A stretch of 64,000 nucleotides of DNA from Ypsolopha sequella (taxonomy: Eukaryota > Arthropoda > Insecta > Lepidoptera > Ypsolophidae). How positions within the stretch are numbered: position 1 is the stretch's first letter; the number at the start of each line of letters is the position of its first letter. The stretch is taken from NCBI GenBank assembly GCA_934047225.1, contig OW204005.1, forward strand, positions 19,724,396-19,788,395, in the 5' to 3' direction. This document shows positions 10,113 to 21,490 of this stretch, one piece after another. The notes under the pieces are model-generated. The model was not told the DNA's origin, did not search any database, and saw only the letters and a list, made by a program, of their open reading frames with translations. The translations under genes and the position numbers were made by a program.

Positions 10113-10533
10113 GGCGATATGTAAAAGTTTTAGCGTCCCTGTTACTCCATATGCGAAAAAACCCTCAGTGCGAGAGGGGTGGATTCGTGGAAAAGTAGCA
10201 AAAAGTCGGTTTTTTATTAATATAAAATGAACTAAAGTTGCTATCAAAATTTCGTTTAACCAGGTCCTAGATACCGTTAAAACCCATCTAATAAAATATA
10301 ATTGCAGTCCATATGTCATTCTAAATTGTCAAACCAGGAGATTTGGTGTCGAAAGAGACCTCATTTCAATAAATATTTCTATCGAGCCGAATTTCACTAA
10401 TCACGTTTCTGTTTTAACAGATCCCCAGAAAAATAATCCAAAAATAATATACTATTTTATCAAAATAATACATAATTTACTGAAATAGATATGCAAGTTA
10501 TTAAAGTGTAATTTTTTTTTCGTAGCGCCTTAA
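10109..10533 (+). mobile_element. TTAA element, subfamily A, intact 425-bp copy
   Basis: TTAAGGCGATATG at the start and CGTAGCGCCTTAA at the end form a short imperfect TIR with TTAA borders (piggyBac-like target). It holds the CAGTGCGAGAGGGGTGGATT box, the ACCAGGTCC site that hosts G in other copies, and the GACCTCATTTCAATAAATAT core. No functional ORF. Confidence 0.9.
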
Positions 10534-11572
10534 AATCCTACTGGTCTTAAATTCTAGAAAGTTGTTGTGTCAAGGAAAATGTTAACCAGCAATGAGTAAA
10601 CTATTGTCTTATTTATTACTACATTACGCAAACACGATGTAGTTCGTTAGGCGAGATGCAAACCCGCTTATAGACCATTTAAAAAAAAAAAACGACAAAG
10701 AAATTTATTTGTAAAAACATGAGTAAAATATAAAAGATGGTGAAAGAAGAGCTTAGATCTATCACTTTTAAAAGGCTTACAAATATTAAAGAGGTGACAA
10801 TGTGCCTCTGGTAAATATTATATTTAAATTATAAATTATATAATAAATTCTAATTCTACATTACATGATATGTCATACTATGTTCTAAAAATGTCAAGTA
10901 TAATAAATGCAAATTAAGTCATGTTTAGTAGGTATACAAGTTATAAGATACTCTCAGCTTGTACTTTCAGTTAGATTATCGAGAAGCTTACAATTAGCTT
11001 ACAATGATTTGAAAGAAAGAAAGAAAATGAAATTTATTCGTCACAAATAAGAACACGGAAAATTCTAAGAATAAAAATAACTTAAAAAAACTAAACTTAC
11101 AAGAAAACAATTGTATAACATACTACAAAATGTGACTAAAAGGGGCAGACTCAGTATCTGCTGTGAGCTGTCGAGCAGCAACACAGCGCTGGTTTTCGGC
11201 CTGTAATGTAATTTGAATAGAGTATTGTGAGTTACGAGTTTTTTGGTCAAGAATGCATAGTAATCTAATCTTAAATGTAATAAATAATTAAGTTAAAATA
11301 AATAGGCACACTAAAAATAAAATTAAGGATGTATGGTTTTTAATTAAATAATGTGTAGGGTTTTATAAACCGTTAGTGGTCTCGGTAACAAAAGCCTTAT
11401 TTTCAAGAAATAGTTCGCAATTTATTTTTACTATTTTTACTTTTTTCTATTCGCTAAATGATTTGATCATGTTCTCATCTATTCACTATAAATTAATTGC
11501 GAACTATTCGCAATATTAAGAACATATTATGTTCTTTATGCTTCGGGACTTAAGACATGATGTCAAATAAAT
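10534..11572. other. Sparse region with a (GAAA)n-associated LINE-like tail
   Basis: A GAAAGAAAGAAAG run at 11011-11025, followed by GAAATTTATTCG, resembles the reversed 3' tail (AATAAA plus simple repeat) of a non-LTR element. A comparable layout occurs at 25625-25800. Otherwise nothing recognisable. Confidence 0.4.
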
Positions 11573-11935
11573 AATTTTTCAATGCAAGTGCTCGTGAAGG
11601 CCCACTTTTTATGGATCAAAACCGAACAGAAAGTCGATTATTTTGCCCTAGAGCTTTATTTTTTTATTTACGAGAAGTTGGCTAACCTGCAACCTTTCCT
11701 GTGTACCATAAATGTCATACTTTTTTTTTCCACTGTTTAACGGCTCTGGATACAGTCCTTTTGAGCCAATCATAATTTAAAGTTGACAAGATTATATTTG
11801 TTTTATTTCCTCACACTATGCATTGGAAAAAGTAGTATGATACACGGGCGTAAGAGCAATAAATTACTCGGTTACGTTTAATCGTCCTCGTAATTTATTC
11901 CTTTTCGCCTTTGTAACATAAACTACTATTTTCTG
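11573..11935 (+). repeat. Repeat L, copy 1
   Basis: About 360-bp repeat (TTTTTCAATGCAAGTGCTCG ... GTAATTTATTCCTTTTCGCC), present again inverted at 35203-35570 and direct at 47404-47790. No coding capacity; class not recognised. Confidence 0.8.
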
Positions 11936-12559
11936 CTAATCGCGGTTGTACCCGCCTTAAACATAGTCTTAACTTAACAAAAACCGATCTAGCAATCCTC
12001 ATTATGTTGAAACACGGTTATTAGGTTTAGCAGAAACGCAATATCTTTATAGTATCTTTGCGTGGTAGAGCCAGTCACTAAAACGATGAAAATTATTTCC
12101 GTTTTCTTATGTATTTGGTATTTCTATAGATATGGTATATTCGACTAGTATTTTGTAGCCTTTACACAACGAACTAAAATTTTATAGAAATCTATCTCAG
12201 TACGTCTCTTCCTAGGATTATGGCGACACGACACGGAGGTTGTGTGTGATTTTGAGTTTCGGTTTTCATAAAAAGGGTACCTAATTAATTCTAGGTTCTT
12301 AATTTTGATCTGTTTCAAGGTAAGTCACCTTAAGAGGACATAGAATCGTCCGTGTACGGACGCCAGCATGACAAGCTACCTATTAGTAGTTCTTATTTCG
12401 GCGTAATATCTGTTAAAATTGTTTACGAATGAGAAGCTTGACCTGCAGTTGTTTTATATTTTATCTAAAATCTCGGAAGTCTTACTCAGTAATACCACAG
12501 AATTAATAATACTTGAAATAAATATTTATATTAGCCTTTTTAAGGCTTTTCATTTATTT
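11936..12559. other. No gene or clear repeat seen
   Basis: AT-rich, without long frames, TIRs or a second copy in the window. Confidence 0.45.
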
Positions 12560-12561
12560 TA

Positions 12562-12780
12562 ATTATTATAAACAACAAAAATTTAAGTATTTTCGAAATA
12601 TATTTCGGCCCACTTCGGGGCCGGCATCAGTCGAATGATGAAAGATTTTACAGAATGACATGAAATGAAAAAATTAAATATATATTACCTAATTACTAAT
12701 TAAATTAGCCCCAAAGTGGGCCGAAATATATTTAAAAAATACTCAAAATTGTTATTTTTCTTATTTATAATTATTAAATT
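12562..12780. mobile_element. Foldback repeat around CGAAATATATTTCGGCCC
   Basis: GAAATATATTTCGGCCCACT at 12596-12615 is matched inverted by AGTGGGCCGAAATATATTT at 12715-12733, and similarity extends outward into AATAATTATAAA / TTTATAATTATT. A hairpin-type dispersed element. Confidence 0.6.
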
Positions 12781-13116
12781 TGAATTAATAATAGTACTGC
12801 GTAATACTCTTTGAATGATCTATTTGCTGCCAACACGCGTTCATCGACAAGCGCGCGCGCACGAGCGTATGTATTGTGTCCGCACCAAAAGAGAGCAACA
12901 AAACATCAAAGCAGTTTCGTGTCTAAATATAAACAGCTCATCACATTGAGTAAGGTCAGTGACTCGAGCGAAACGTGGGCGAGGCCGGGCGTTTTTCTTG
13001 TTTAGATTTATTGTTTAATATATGCAGTAAGGTTCATTGTTACACTGACACCGTGTCGATGACCTTTCTATTATGTAACAATAGTAATGGATATAATAGT
13101 AATATAATAGTAGATA

Positions 13117-13492
13117 ATGGATGAAAAGGTGGTAGAGCTGATGCCGGACTCGACTGTGGAGGTACCACCATCTTACTTGGAGTACCCCTCGAAGTAATTC
13201 GCGGGAGAGTAAGAGGACAGGTCACAGGCAAAAAACCAGGAGGCCCACCATGCCTCGGACCGATGGATGGCGGTATATCCATCCCTAACAGCCGGGCCTT
13301 ATATGGAACAGACTGGTGACGGGCAGCAGCGTCACTGGTGCGAGGGTTCCGGCACCGCGCTCATCAACCCGCCTGCCCAGCGTGTGTGAGTATGGGCAAT
13401 TCTTCCAGGATGACCGCCGGGAGTGGCAAAGTCCTGGAAAGGCTTATGTCCAGCAGTGGACGAACTAGGCTGATGGATGGATGGAGTAATGG
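13117..13492 (+). pseudogene. RTE-like LINE tail (J), copy 2
   Basis: The most complete plus-strand J copy. Near the end it encodes DDRREWQSPGKAYVQQWTN then stop, the C-terminal signature of RTE-type endonuclease/reverse transcriptases. A GATGGATGG simple tail follows, typical of RTE 3' ends. Upstream is non-coding. 5'-truncated. Confidence 0.75.
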
Positions 13493-13535
13493 ATGCTGAT
13501 GTCGCTAATTTAAGTTTAAATATATAGTAAGTAAA

Positions 13536-13640
13536 CCAGGTGAAATTTAATCAACCGCCCGAATACATATTGGAGACTCGTTTAGTGATCATGAACAATG
13601 TTTAATGCACCTTAAGGAGAAACACGAAAAAAATAAAATT
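13536..13640 (+). repeat. Partial copy of the 13693 TIR element
   Basis: GGTGAAATTTAATCAACCGC through ACACGAAAAAAATAAAA repeats the left 100 bp of the following element about 157 bp upstream in the same orientation. Its right end is missing. Confidence 0.7.
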
Positions 13641-13692
13641 TTGTTCTATTGAATTGTAGGAATTGTAGTTGAACGTAGTAAGTATACCTGCT

Positions 13693-13932
13693 GGGTGAAA
13701 TTTAATCAACCGCCCGAATTCATACTGGACACTCGTTTAGTGATCAGGAACAATTTCTAATGAACCTATAAGGACAAACTCGAAAAAAATAATAGTTGAA
13801 CTAGTCCTGCACTGATATTCGTACAAGAACGATATATTTTTTTAAGATTTCGGAAAAAAGGATCATTGAGCCTTGTTTCTGATTACTAACCGAGTCTACA
13901 GTATGAATTCGGGTGGTTGATTAAATTTCACC
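13693..13932. mobile_element. MITE with GGTGAAATTTAATCAACC termini
   Basis: GGTGAAATTTAATCAACCGC at 13694 is inverted at the right end (GGTGGTTGATTAAATTTCACC), and similarity continues about 60 bp inward. Length about 240 bp, non-coding. Confidence 0.75.
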
Positions 13933-14464
13933 TTATATTTTGAAGTGTTTATTTCAGGAACATACAATATTGGTTTCTTAAGGCGCTTGTTACTGCTTGG
14001 CGACCTCGGTGGCCGCGATAAGTTCCGGTTTTATTTAGATGTTAACAGAAAACAATAAAATATACGACAAACTTCAGAATATCTGGACTGAGGTGACTTA
14101 TTTTTAATTCTTGTGAGGAACTTTAAATACTAAAACAAGGTCCAAATTAATGCTATGCCTTCTGGGTACACTACCGAACGATGCGTCAACGGTAGGCCTG
14201 CATTTTTATTTATTTTGATAATTTTAAAATTGTGCATGTAGGTATATAACTTGTAATAAATCTAATTAATTATTTAAACAAAAAAAAAAACGAAAAAGTC
14301 AAGACTAAGATCCGGTTTAATTAATTACTTATGCAAAGAAACTAATTTAAACTTTGTAAAACTGAAGATATTCTCACAACAATTGAGTTCCCTTGATGAT
14401 TTTTGAAGAACTTCAATTAAAATAATTGTATTGATATATTTAGGTGTACTAGGAGTTAATTTGA

Positions 14465-14720
14465 TAGCATAACACAAACAACATTTACTACGGCAACTAC
14501 ACTGAAATCGCGAAAAAAAATCTGCTGTTCCATAGAAAAGTTTAATATATACTCGACCAAAATGTATGAATACTTGGTGTTAATTTGATTTCCCTTCAAA
14601 CATTTATTACGGCACGGCGTCTACACTAAAATTGCGAAAAAAAACAGCTGTTCCATAGAAAAGTTAAATATCTACTCGACCAAAATGTATATAACAGCTG
14701 ATTCATTTTTTGCGATTTTA
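14465..14720 (+). repeat. Repeat N, two tandem partial copies
   Basis: The unit TGTTCCATAGAAAAGTT...TACTCGACCAAAATGTAT occurs at about 14520-14570 and again at about 14650-14700. Other copies are at 22478-22620, at 30310-30790 (split by M) and in part at 33530-33600. Confidence 0.7.
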
Positions 14721-14972
14721 GGGTTGGCCTCAGAATAAAAGTTGATCATCTCACTCAACACTGTATTTGAGCGCGTTCGCAGCTTGATTTCCCCTTGAAA
14801 GACAGAGAGATCAATATGGGACGAGTCACTTGAGAGAGGAAGAAGCACTCACCGAAGGTCAGCAACAGTAATAATCGCCTTTATATAAACAAGAAAGGCT
14901 AAAGCATCAATCTGTATTTGTTACCGAGATCATGGAATTTTGATCGACATTGTGTCAGTGATGGAGGAAACC

Positions 14973-15336
14973 TTAAGATGGATGGTCCAAGGCAATCTTC
15001 ATACAAACTTGTGAGAACCAATAACGACGACAGAAGTATTATTATTTAATTCTGTTACCTTTTTCCACACGTTCCATCAACTTTACACCCGGGAATAATC
15101 AGTTTTTTTTACAAAAAAACTTTTTAAGAATCTAATTTTGTTATTTAAAACTTTTGTAATCCAATGTATGAAAGTTTTAAATTGCAAATTTGTTTTTAAG
15201 AAAAACTGAATATTCGCGGGTGTAAAGTTGATGGAACGTGTGGAAAAAGGTAACAGAATTAAATAATAATACTTCTGTCGTCGTTATTGGTTCCCACAAG
15301 TTTTTTATTAAAACTATCTTGGACCATCCACCTTAA
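14973..15336. mobile_element. Near-palindromic TTAA element, about 150-bp arms
   Basis: TTAAGATGGATGGTCCAAG opens the left arm and CTTGGACCATCCACCTTAA closes the right. The arms (14973-15130 and 15170-15336) are almost identical over about 150 bp with a spacer of only about 40 bp. TTAA at both borders. Confidence 0.85.
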
Positions 15337-15356
15337 ATCGAGATCTGTCCGTCTGT

Positions 15357-15485
15357 TTCGTTACATACATACATACAGACATATACTCACGCCTGTCGCC
15401 CAGAGGGGTAGGCAAAGACTACAGTATCCATCTGCTACGATTCTGACACACCTCTTTCGCCTCTTCCACATCCATCAATCTAGTC
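15357..15485 (-). pseudogene. 3' end of LINE ORF2 (O family), minus strand
   Basis: ACATACATACATACAGACATATACTCACGCCTG in part, then GGGGTAGGCAAAGACTACAG. The minus strand encodes a mutated version of the same ORF2 C-terminus as at 38470. The CATA run is the 3' simple tail. Confidence 0.7.
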
Positions 15486-15729
15486 ATACAAGCTCTTCTA
15501 TTCCGGGAACTTTTGACATTGCCCTTCTGCAATATCTCGTCAATTTGGTCAGCATAACTAAATAATAAAAAAAAAATAACTTCACTTCCTCCGTTGCCAT
15601 CCCAACACCATCAAAACATACCTGTAACAAAACAAAGACAGATTAGCGATAACCTCAACAAGAAACAGTTCCTACCGGGAATGAAACCCACGTACGTGGA
15701 CCCGTTAACGACTGAACCGTCGTGACGAG

Positions 15730-16794
15730 GTCTGAATACAAATGTACTTTTTGTGGAGATGCCAAGACTTGTTTTATTGGAGACTATCCTTTTGCCTCGG
15801 TTTTACCCGCGCGAATGTAATTAAGGTCCATCTCCCTAGGGATCTGCCGGTTCCCTGGGAACAAACTATAGTCTATATCCAAGTGAAGAGTCTGACCTAA
15901 CAACAATAAAATTGAAACGATTGTTTGAATAGTTTAGTTCAGTCCAAAGACAGTGCAGGATTGTCGGCTTAGCCGAAAAAAAAAATCCCATAAGTTAATT
16001 CCTAAAAGATTTTTAAATGCTTTTTATAGAATACATAAAAACCGTAAATCAAAGATATTATTAAAGTGTGTATTTATTCCGATTGCATTACAGAATATCT
16101 AGGTTCCCAAATAATTATTTCTTAATATTTTGTTACATATGCAGAGAATTGACCCTGTAACTAAATATTTAACAAGAATTTTTTTTGTTTATATTCATAA
16201 CTTCAAACTGTAATATAATAATAATATAGCTGATATTCTATTTATTCCGTTATGTTTTATATAAAAATGATATACTTGTAATTTGTTAATTTATTTGTTT
16301 TGTGTATTTAACAGGTCGAAATATATCGAGTGATATTTTTTTTATTGTTTTAATACTAATAAATAAATAAAATGAATAATTTGTGAATTAGTATTTGTAA
16401 TTAGGAGTTTAACGCCTACCTGTAAACATGTACAATTTTACAAAAGAAAGTACTTGAACAAGACTTGTAGGTTTCAACAAATAAGCATAGACAAGACAGA
16501 CTCTGCTAATCTTCAACAAAAGTTATTGTTTTCACACACGATGTATGAAGTAACGATGGCCATTGACGGCACAGCAGCTATAATAATCACTTCATAACTC
16601 AAATCAAAAGGAATGTCTCCAATCTCCGTTTCCATAGAAAACTATAAACTCGTAGATTCGGAGCGAAGGTTGAGCTTCGGCTTCCTTCGGCCAAAAATGC
16701 AAATTGGGTCAAGGTTAGCAAATAATGTTTTTTAAGCTCAAGCTATCTACAAAAATATTATACCATACAGCCAATTCATAACCCATTAATCCAA
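15730..16794. other. Mostly featureless; possible decayed repeat near 15770-15850
   Basis: CCTTTTGCCTCGGTTTTACCC near 15788 echoes the Helitron-like end at 17826 but is too diverged to call. A small hairpin of GAAGC/GCTTC type lies at 16660-16690. No frames of note. Confidence 0.35.
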
Positions 16795-16796
16795 AC

Positions 16797-16965
16797 ATAG
16801 AAGGAAAGGTCGAGGTAAAAAGAGGAAGAGGAAGACCTAAACGCGCCAACTAGAGAGTTAATGTTATGTCATCAAGAGGTTAAAGAAGAAAGAGAAGAAT
16901 GGCGGTTATTCCACCGACAGAAGCATATAGACAAGTTGTCTAAGACTACCAACAAACAGCCAATT
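16797..16965 (+). pseudogene. Decayed LINE ORF2 C-terminus
   Basis: Reads KRGRGRPKRAN, stop, then in a shifted frame REEWRLFHRQKHIDKL. This is the (R)GRPK...REEWR...H arrangement found at the C-terminus of many insect endonuclease/reverse transcriptase proteins. Stops and frameshifts throughout. Confidence 0.5.
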
Positions 16966-17823
16966 ACAACATTTTTCAACACACCTTTATCCCGAGAATC
17001 ACTAATGAAGTAACATAAGAAGTTAATTCGAATATTAAAACGCGTTTGTATGCATACCAGGTGTTAATAGTCTGCTATCTTTAAATTAAACTACACATTC
17101 TACCGATCAGACTGAACCACTTTTCCCAAGAGACATACCCGCGCAAACCATTAGTTTAGGAAGTATTTGAGTTTCAAACAAAAACGCGTGAACCCTAACG
17201 CAACGAGATACGGGCGTTTTTTACGGTAGCATCGTCCGTGAAACAGCTGTTCACGCGCAGCGTTCTAAAATAGACCTTCCTCCTGCGAAATACAGTCTTT
17301 AAGTTTATATTTTTCTCTGAAGGTTTGCGCGGGGATTTTTCTTCAGACAGTTGTTCAGTATGACCAGTGGACTATGTGGTTTTATTTAAAGGTTGCAGAC
17401 TTTTTACACCCTGAATATTCGTTTGATCTATTGGTATTTATTGTCTTAATTTAACTATCGATTTTACGGGTGTATTAACGAAACTCTCAGGGGTTATAAT
17501 GCAAAACTTTTTCCATTTATTGACATTTCACTATTTTCAAAAGGTTTCCAAAACCATACTGAAAACCGATATCATACGAGTAATAATCGTTCAAGAGTTC
17601 AGAAAAAGAGAAATATTCTATTTTCTATACTCTTATAGAGTAATAAAACTTGATATCACAACCTCTGCTTCGGCCACAGACAAAAAGCCGAACCTTGTTT
17701 TCAGCTTTGTCATCATAATAGACCATCTTCATGACTCTATATGTAAATAAAATAACACTTTCAATGTCAAGCGAGTTATTTTCATCGGTTGAACGACGGC
17801 ATTTTGATCGCAATATTACGATC
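16966..17823. other. No gene or clear repeat seen
   Basis: A moderately GC-richer patch at 17120-17340 has no recognisable product. The 83-codon frame at 17499 resembles no protein family I know and has AT-driven composition. Confidence 0.4.
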
Positions 17824-17825
17824 TA

Positions 17826-18014
17826 CTAGCTTTTGCCCTCGGCTTCAGCCGCGTTGATTTCGTTTGCATTTTCCCGGGATAAAAAGTAGCCTATGTCACT
17901 CTCCGGCCGATAAACTATTTCTATGCAAAAAATCACGTCGATCCGTTGCTCCGTTGCTGCGTGAAAGAAGGACAAAAAAACAAACAACAAACACACTTTC
18001 GCATTTATAATAGG
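17826..18014 (-). mobile_element. Helitron-like/Lepidoptera repeat with CTAG end
   Basis: On the minus strand it ends in a GC-rich hairpin zone followed by GGGCAAAAGCTAGT, the CTRR-type 3' end expected of Helitron-like elements. The body carries GATAAAAAGTAGCCTATGTC, a sequence I recognise as very common in Lepidoptera. A related 3' end lies at 30123-30152. The 5' TC end is not evident. Confidence 0.55.
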
Positions 18015-18116
18015 GGAACGAAAATATGAATACTCGCGAACATGCATGGTCAGACTGAATGCGCCTATTATTGCATCTCCCTTGTGAATTATGTTTATTA
18101 TAACAATATTAAAGGG

Positions 18117-18379
18117 CAGTGGCGTGCACAGAACTTTTTGCTGGGAAAGCAAGCAATTGGTCAAGAATAACAATACAATAATATTAAAAAAATTTAAATA
18201 TCACTTTGAAAACAAAAATTGTATGACGCAAGGGTAGACAATGTCTACCCTAGAGTGAAAATTTCCAATACAAACTTTTTTTTTCAAAGTGATATTTAAA
18301 TTTTTTCAATTTTTTTTTTTTATTGTTATTCTTGACCAATTGCTTGCTTTTTCAGCAAAAAGTTCTGGGCACGCCACTG
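18117..18379. mobile_element. hAT-type MITE with 60-bp TIRs
   Basis: CAGTGGCGTGCACAGAAC opens it and GTTCTGGGCACGCCACTG closes it. The arms match for about 60 bp and beyond. Exact 8-bp duplication TTAAAGGG (18109-18116 and 18380-18387). 263 bp. Inserted at the 5' edge of the SINE that follows; a half copy lies at 46870-46985. Confidence 0.92.
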
Positions 18380-18384
18380 TTAAA

Positions 18385-18720
18385 GGGGCGGTAGCTCAGG
18401 GGTAGAACGCTGGCCTCTCAATCTTGAGATCCAGGTTCGATCCCCGGTCGGGCATACTCCAATGAGTTTTTCGGAATTTATGTGCATAGTTTTGTTCTTA
18501 CTTACCACTTGCTGAACGGTGAAGTAAAACATCGTAAGGAAACCTAAAACAGCGTGTATTTGTGTCAGAAGTAAGGCGACAGGGTTCACCACTCATCACG
18601 TTGCGACGTAATAATCGTCGGTGAAACGCGGGTGTACCGAGTGTGGAATGTGACTTGCATTCCACAGTTGACGCTCGGAACACCTCTGACACCCCGTCGG
18701 GGATTCATGTCGTGACGATA
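18385..18720 (+). repeat. tRNA-derived SINE with pol III A and B boxes
   Basis: The head resembles a tRNA: A box TAGCTCAGGGGTAGA (18392-18406) and B box GGTTCGATCCC (18434-18444). A non-tRNA body follows and ends near GTCGTGACG. Body copies without the head are at 1569-1813, and fragments at 22405-22475 and 22685-22800. Transcription would use the internal pol III promoter. Confidence 0.85.
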
Positions 18721-18766
18721 TATTTTATTTTGTTTATTTATTATAAGATTATAACAAATAAACTAG

Positions 18767-18902
18767 ACCGTGTAGTGTGGTCTCAGAAACAAAGGCTTTG
18801 CCCAGCAGCGGAATAAAGAGGTTACATAGAGGTATAGAGGTTTTTTTTTTTTTACATAAATAGGTTACAAAGCCTTATTCTGGAGACCACTTCACATCGT
18901 AT
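18767..18902. repeat. Hairpin repeat with GTGGTCTC arms
   Basis: GTGTAGTGTGGTCTCAGAAAC...AAAGGCTTTG on the left and CAAAGCCTTATTCTGGAGACC on the right are imperfect inverted copies. A T-rich loop lies between. Confidence 0.45.
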
Positions 18903-19213
18903 GTATATAGCGTTAGGAAAAGCCAACTTTGTACAGGTTTTTCAGGGAACTTTAGTTAATTTATGTAAAAACAAAAACAAAAAAAAAAAAACTAAAAGCA
19001 AAATTTGATTTGAACTCTGAAAATTTTATTTAATCACGTTTTAGTCTGTAACGTGGATCGTAAATTGTCATTACAAAACTTGATATAAATATGTTTTGGA
19101 TAATAGTCCATTTTTTGACTATCAAGATTAGTACCTTGTATTAATGTAAAAAGATAAAAATAAAAATTAAATACATTATCAGTTATTTTGAATTTGATAA
19201 GGCACATATACTA

Positions 19214-19450
19214 TGTTGCGTATTAAATTTCGTTTTTATTTTCAGTTTGATTATAAAAATTAAATCTTCAAAAAGAGTTCGTCCTAAATGCCATCCATTT
19301 CCATGATAAGATTCGTAATGATTTTTTACAGCTGACACTTTTCAAAAATGTAATTAATGTTGCTGTTAGCTTAATGTTGTCTCATTCATACAAATAAAGA
19401 AATGACTTAATTTGGATTTGTCAATCCTAAAAAAATGCAAAAACAGCAAT
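19214..19450 (-). repeat. Repeat P, copy 1
   Basis: Inverted match to 59340-59635 over about 230 bp (landmarks TTTCCATG.TAAGAT and CTCATTCATACAA). A shorter piece is at 32795-32885. Non-coding. Confidence 0.7.
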
Positions 19451-19615
19451 TTCATATGTAAAGACGACGACGCGATTGGAGAAATTTGGCTCGATACAAA
19501 TATTTATTGAAATGAGGTGCTTTTCGACACTAATTCTCCTGGTTTGACAATTTAGAATGACATATGGACTGCAATTATATTTTATTAGATGGGTATTAAC
19601 GGTTATTAAGACCTG

Positions 19616-19844
19616 CGGGCCTATTATGTATCTCTAGTTGCTTTCTGGACTGGGTGTCTATCATCAAAAACATAGATATACTATCGGATTCCGATTGTCT
19701 AAGGATATGTTCGCATTTGAAGTGACGACACAGTTCGTAAATAGTTCAATACCCACTAAAGGCAATTTTGAAATTTCAGTTTTTATTTGTTTTTTATGAT
19801 ACGCACGCAGATCAGTTGGCAACCAAAGATACAAAATAGGGGGG
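19616..19844 (+). mobile_element. CWG element G in A, opposite relative orientation
   Basis: 229 bp, flanked by CTG on both sides (19613-19615 and 19845-19847). Relative to its A host this copy is inverted compared with those at 23868 and 51814, yet it uses the same trinucleotide of A. Confidence 0.88.
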
Positions 19845-19901
19845 CTGGTTAAACGAAATTGTGATAGCAACTTTTGTACATTCTATATTAATAAAAAAAA
19901 C

Positions 19902-20176
19902 CAGCCAAGTGCGAGTCGGACTCGCGCACGAAGGGTTCCGTACCATTATCTATAAAAACGGCAAAAAAAAACATGTCTGTTGTATGGGAGCCCCCTTAAA
20001 TATTTATTTTGTTCTGTTTTTTAATATTTGTTGTTATAGCGGCAACAGAAATACATCATCTGTGAAAATTTCAATTGTCTAACTATCACGGTTCATGACA
20101 GCCTGGTGACAGACGGACAGCGGAGTCTTAGTAATAGGGTCCCGTTGGTTACCCTTTGGGTACGGAACCCTAAAAA
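19902..20176 (+). repeat. F retroposon, copy 1
   Basis: CCAGCCAAGTGCGAGTCGGA at the start and GGGTACGGAACCCTAAAAA at the end. A widespread insect repeat that I recognise but cannot name with certainty. Inserted into an A-rich part of the A element. Further copies are at 41901, 49675(-) and 57028(-). Confidence 0.8.
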
Positions 20177-20362
20177 CCGACTTTTTGCTACTTTTCACGA
20201 ATCCGTCCCACTCGCACCGAGGATTTTTTCGCATAATTATGAAGTAACAGGGACGCTAAAACTTTTACATATCGCCTTAATAGAAACCAACCACCACGTT
20301 TCGCATTGCACTTTCTTCTGTATCAAGTAACATACGACTGTGGACTGAGGACTTTATATCAG

Positions 20363-20705
20363 TGTGTCTAGCATGCGCATGCGCCGTCGATACAGTGCCT
20401 TTCTACCATTCTTGCTCTTACTTACCCGGTATGGGTTCGGGTGTATGATTAGATATCACCTATCATTTGAATCGTATACATATTGCTACATAAATAAACT
20501 TTTAATTTAGTTTATGTACATTTATTATTTTATTAAATATATTTTTAAAAGATTAAATTTGACTCGTAAAAAATGTATTATGTGTACCTACTTTACAAAA
20601 TAAACTATTTAAATTTAAATCTTTCGCAAATTTGCAAACGCGGTATGCGCAAGAGCACAAGTAAGATAGATAGACACTGTATCTCGGCGCGTGCTAGCTA
20701 CACAG
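20363..20705. repeat. Possible inverted-repeat element
   Basis: CTAGCATGCGCATGCGCCG...GATACAGTGCCTTTCTACC on the left is imperfectly inverted at 20640-20705 (GATAGACACTGTATCTCGGC...GTGCTAGC). The arms are diverged, so the borders are uncertain. Confidence 0.35.
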
Positions 20706-20889
20706 TTCATGCTTCAGTTAATTCGGGTCAAGACCTCAACTCGCTAGGTCTTGAGGACTGGAATTTGCATACATTGTGTATCGCCGGCTTGTCGACTTTC
20801 ATAGAAACGGTCTTAATTCAACTACCGCGAAGGTAAATAGACAAGGAACATAAATGAAACGATATACTTTGCTGATAACCGCGAACTAA

Positions 20890-21012
20890 CTAGATTGATG
20901 GATGCAGTCATGTGGAAGAGGCGAAATAGGTGTGTAAGGATCGTATATCGAAATCTGTGGTCTCTGTCTACCTCTCTGGGAGACAGGCATGAGTATATGT
21001 ATGTAACTGCGA
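20890..21012 (+). pseudogene. 3' end of LINE ORF2 (O family)
   Basis: GATTGATGGATGCAGTCATGTGGAAGAGGC begins a plus-strand O segment ending in GGGAGACAGGCATGAGTATA and a TATGTATGTA tail. It carries frameshifts relative to the consensus reading. Confidence 0.65.
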
Positions 21013-21054
21013 AACAAATGAGGTTAACGGGACACCTGACGCTAGAACAGATAT

Positions 21055-21185
21055 TTGAAGAAAATATATTTGATAAATTATCGATCTTTTATCTAGGGAT
21101 TCCACCTGTAAACAATGTTTTAAGATTTATACTTTTGTCAAAAAAAATGTTTTCCACCCTCTTTTTTTTGTTTTCAAACGTTCGT
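21055..21185 (-). repeat. Repeat Q, uninterrupted copy
   Basis: Inverted relative to 60258-60930, where the same sequence is split by a LINE. Shared landmarks are TTTTATCTAGGGATTCCACC and ATGTTTTCCACCCT. It shows the pre-insertion state. Confidence 0.75.
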
Positions 21186-21490
21186 TAAGATTTTTTTATA
21201 TAGAATAGGCAATAGAAATATGAAGGGATGTTACCTAAATCCAATATTTTTTTCCCTACAAAATATGTCAGTATTAGCTAAAAAACACACCAATTTGTTG
21301 TTTCGCTGCGTGATCACTAGTATTCACGCGTTCAAGAACAAGAGGCCAAAGAGCCCGCTTCTATGAAAAGCAAATAAGGTCTTTGCCACTAGACTTATTG
21401 TGTTGGACGGGCAATTAAAAAAGTTGCTAGGGTATGCCATCCTCTTAATGTTTTTTTCGTTAAAGTTGTTCTGGTCTCGTAGCATAGCGT

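Larger units (their letters stand above)
19469..20280 (-). mobile_element. TTAA element A carrying G and F insertions
   Basis: Inverted A copy, lacking its outer about 110 bp, ending ATATCGCCTTAA at 20280. G is inserted at 19616-19844 in A's CWG site and F at about 19902-20176 in the A-rich stretch. Without insertions it aligns with 10109-10533. Confidence 0.85.

Noticed and set aside
15655..15730. tRNA-like B-box sequence on the minus strand (GGTTTCATTCCCGG)
   Set aside because: No convincing A box, anticodon arm or acceptor stem; could be a decayed SINE but there is no second copy in the window.
17499..17750. 83-codon plus-strand frame
   Set aside because: Composition follows AT-rich chance coding, with no domain, no conserved start context and an overlapping minus-strand frame of similar length.
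18380..18692. Overlapping minus-strand frames of 64-70 codons
   Set aside because: They lie entirely within the SINE, so they are repeat-derived.
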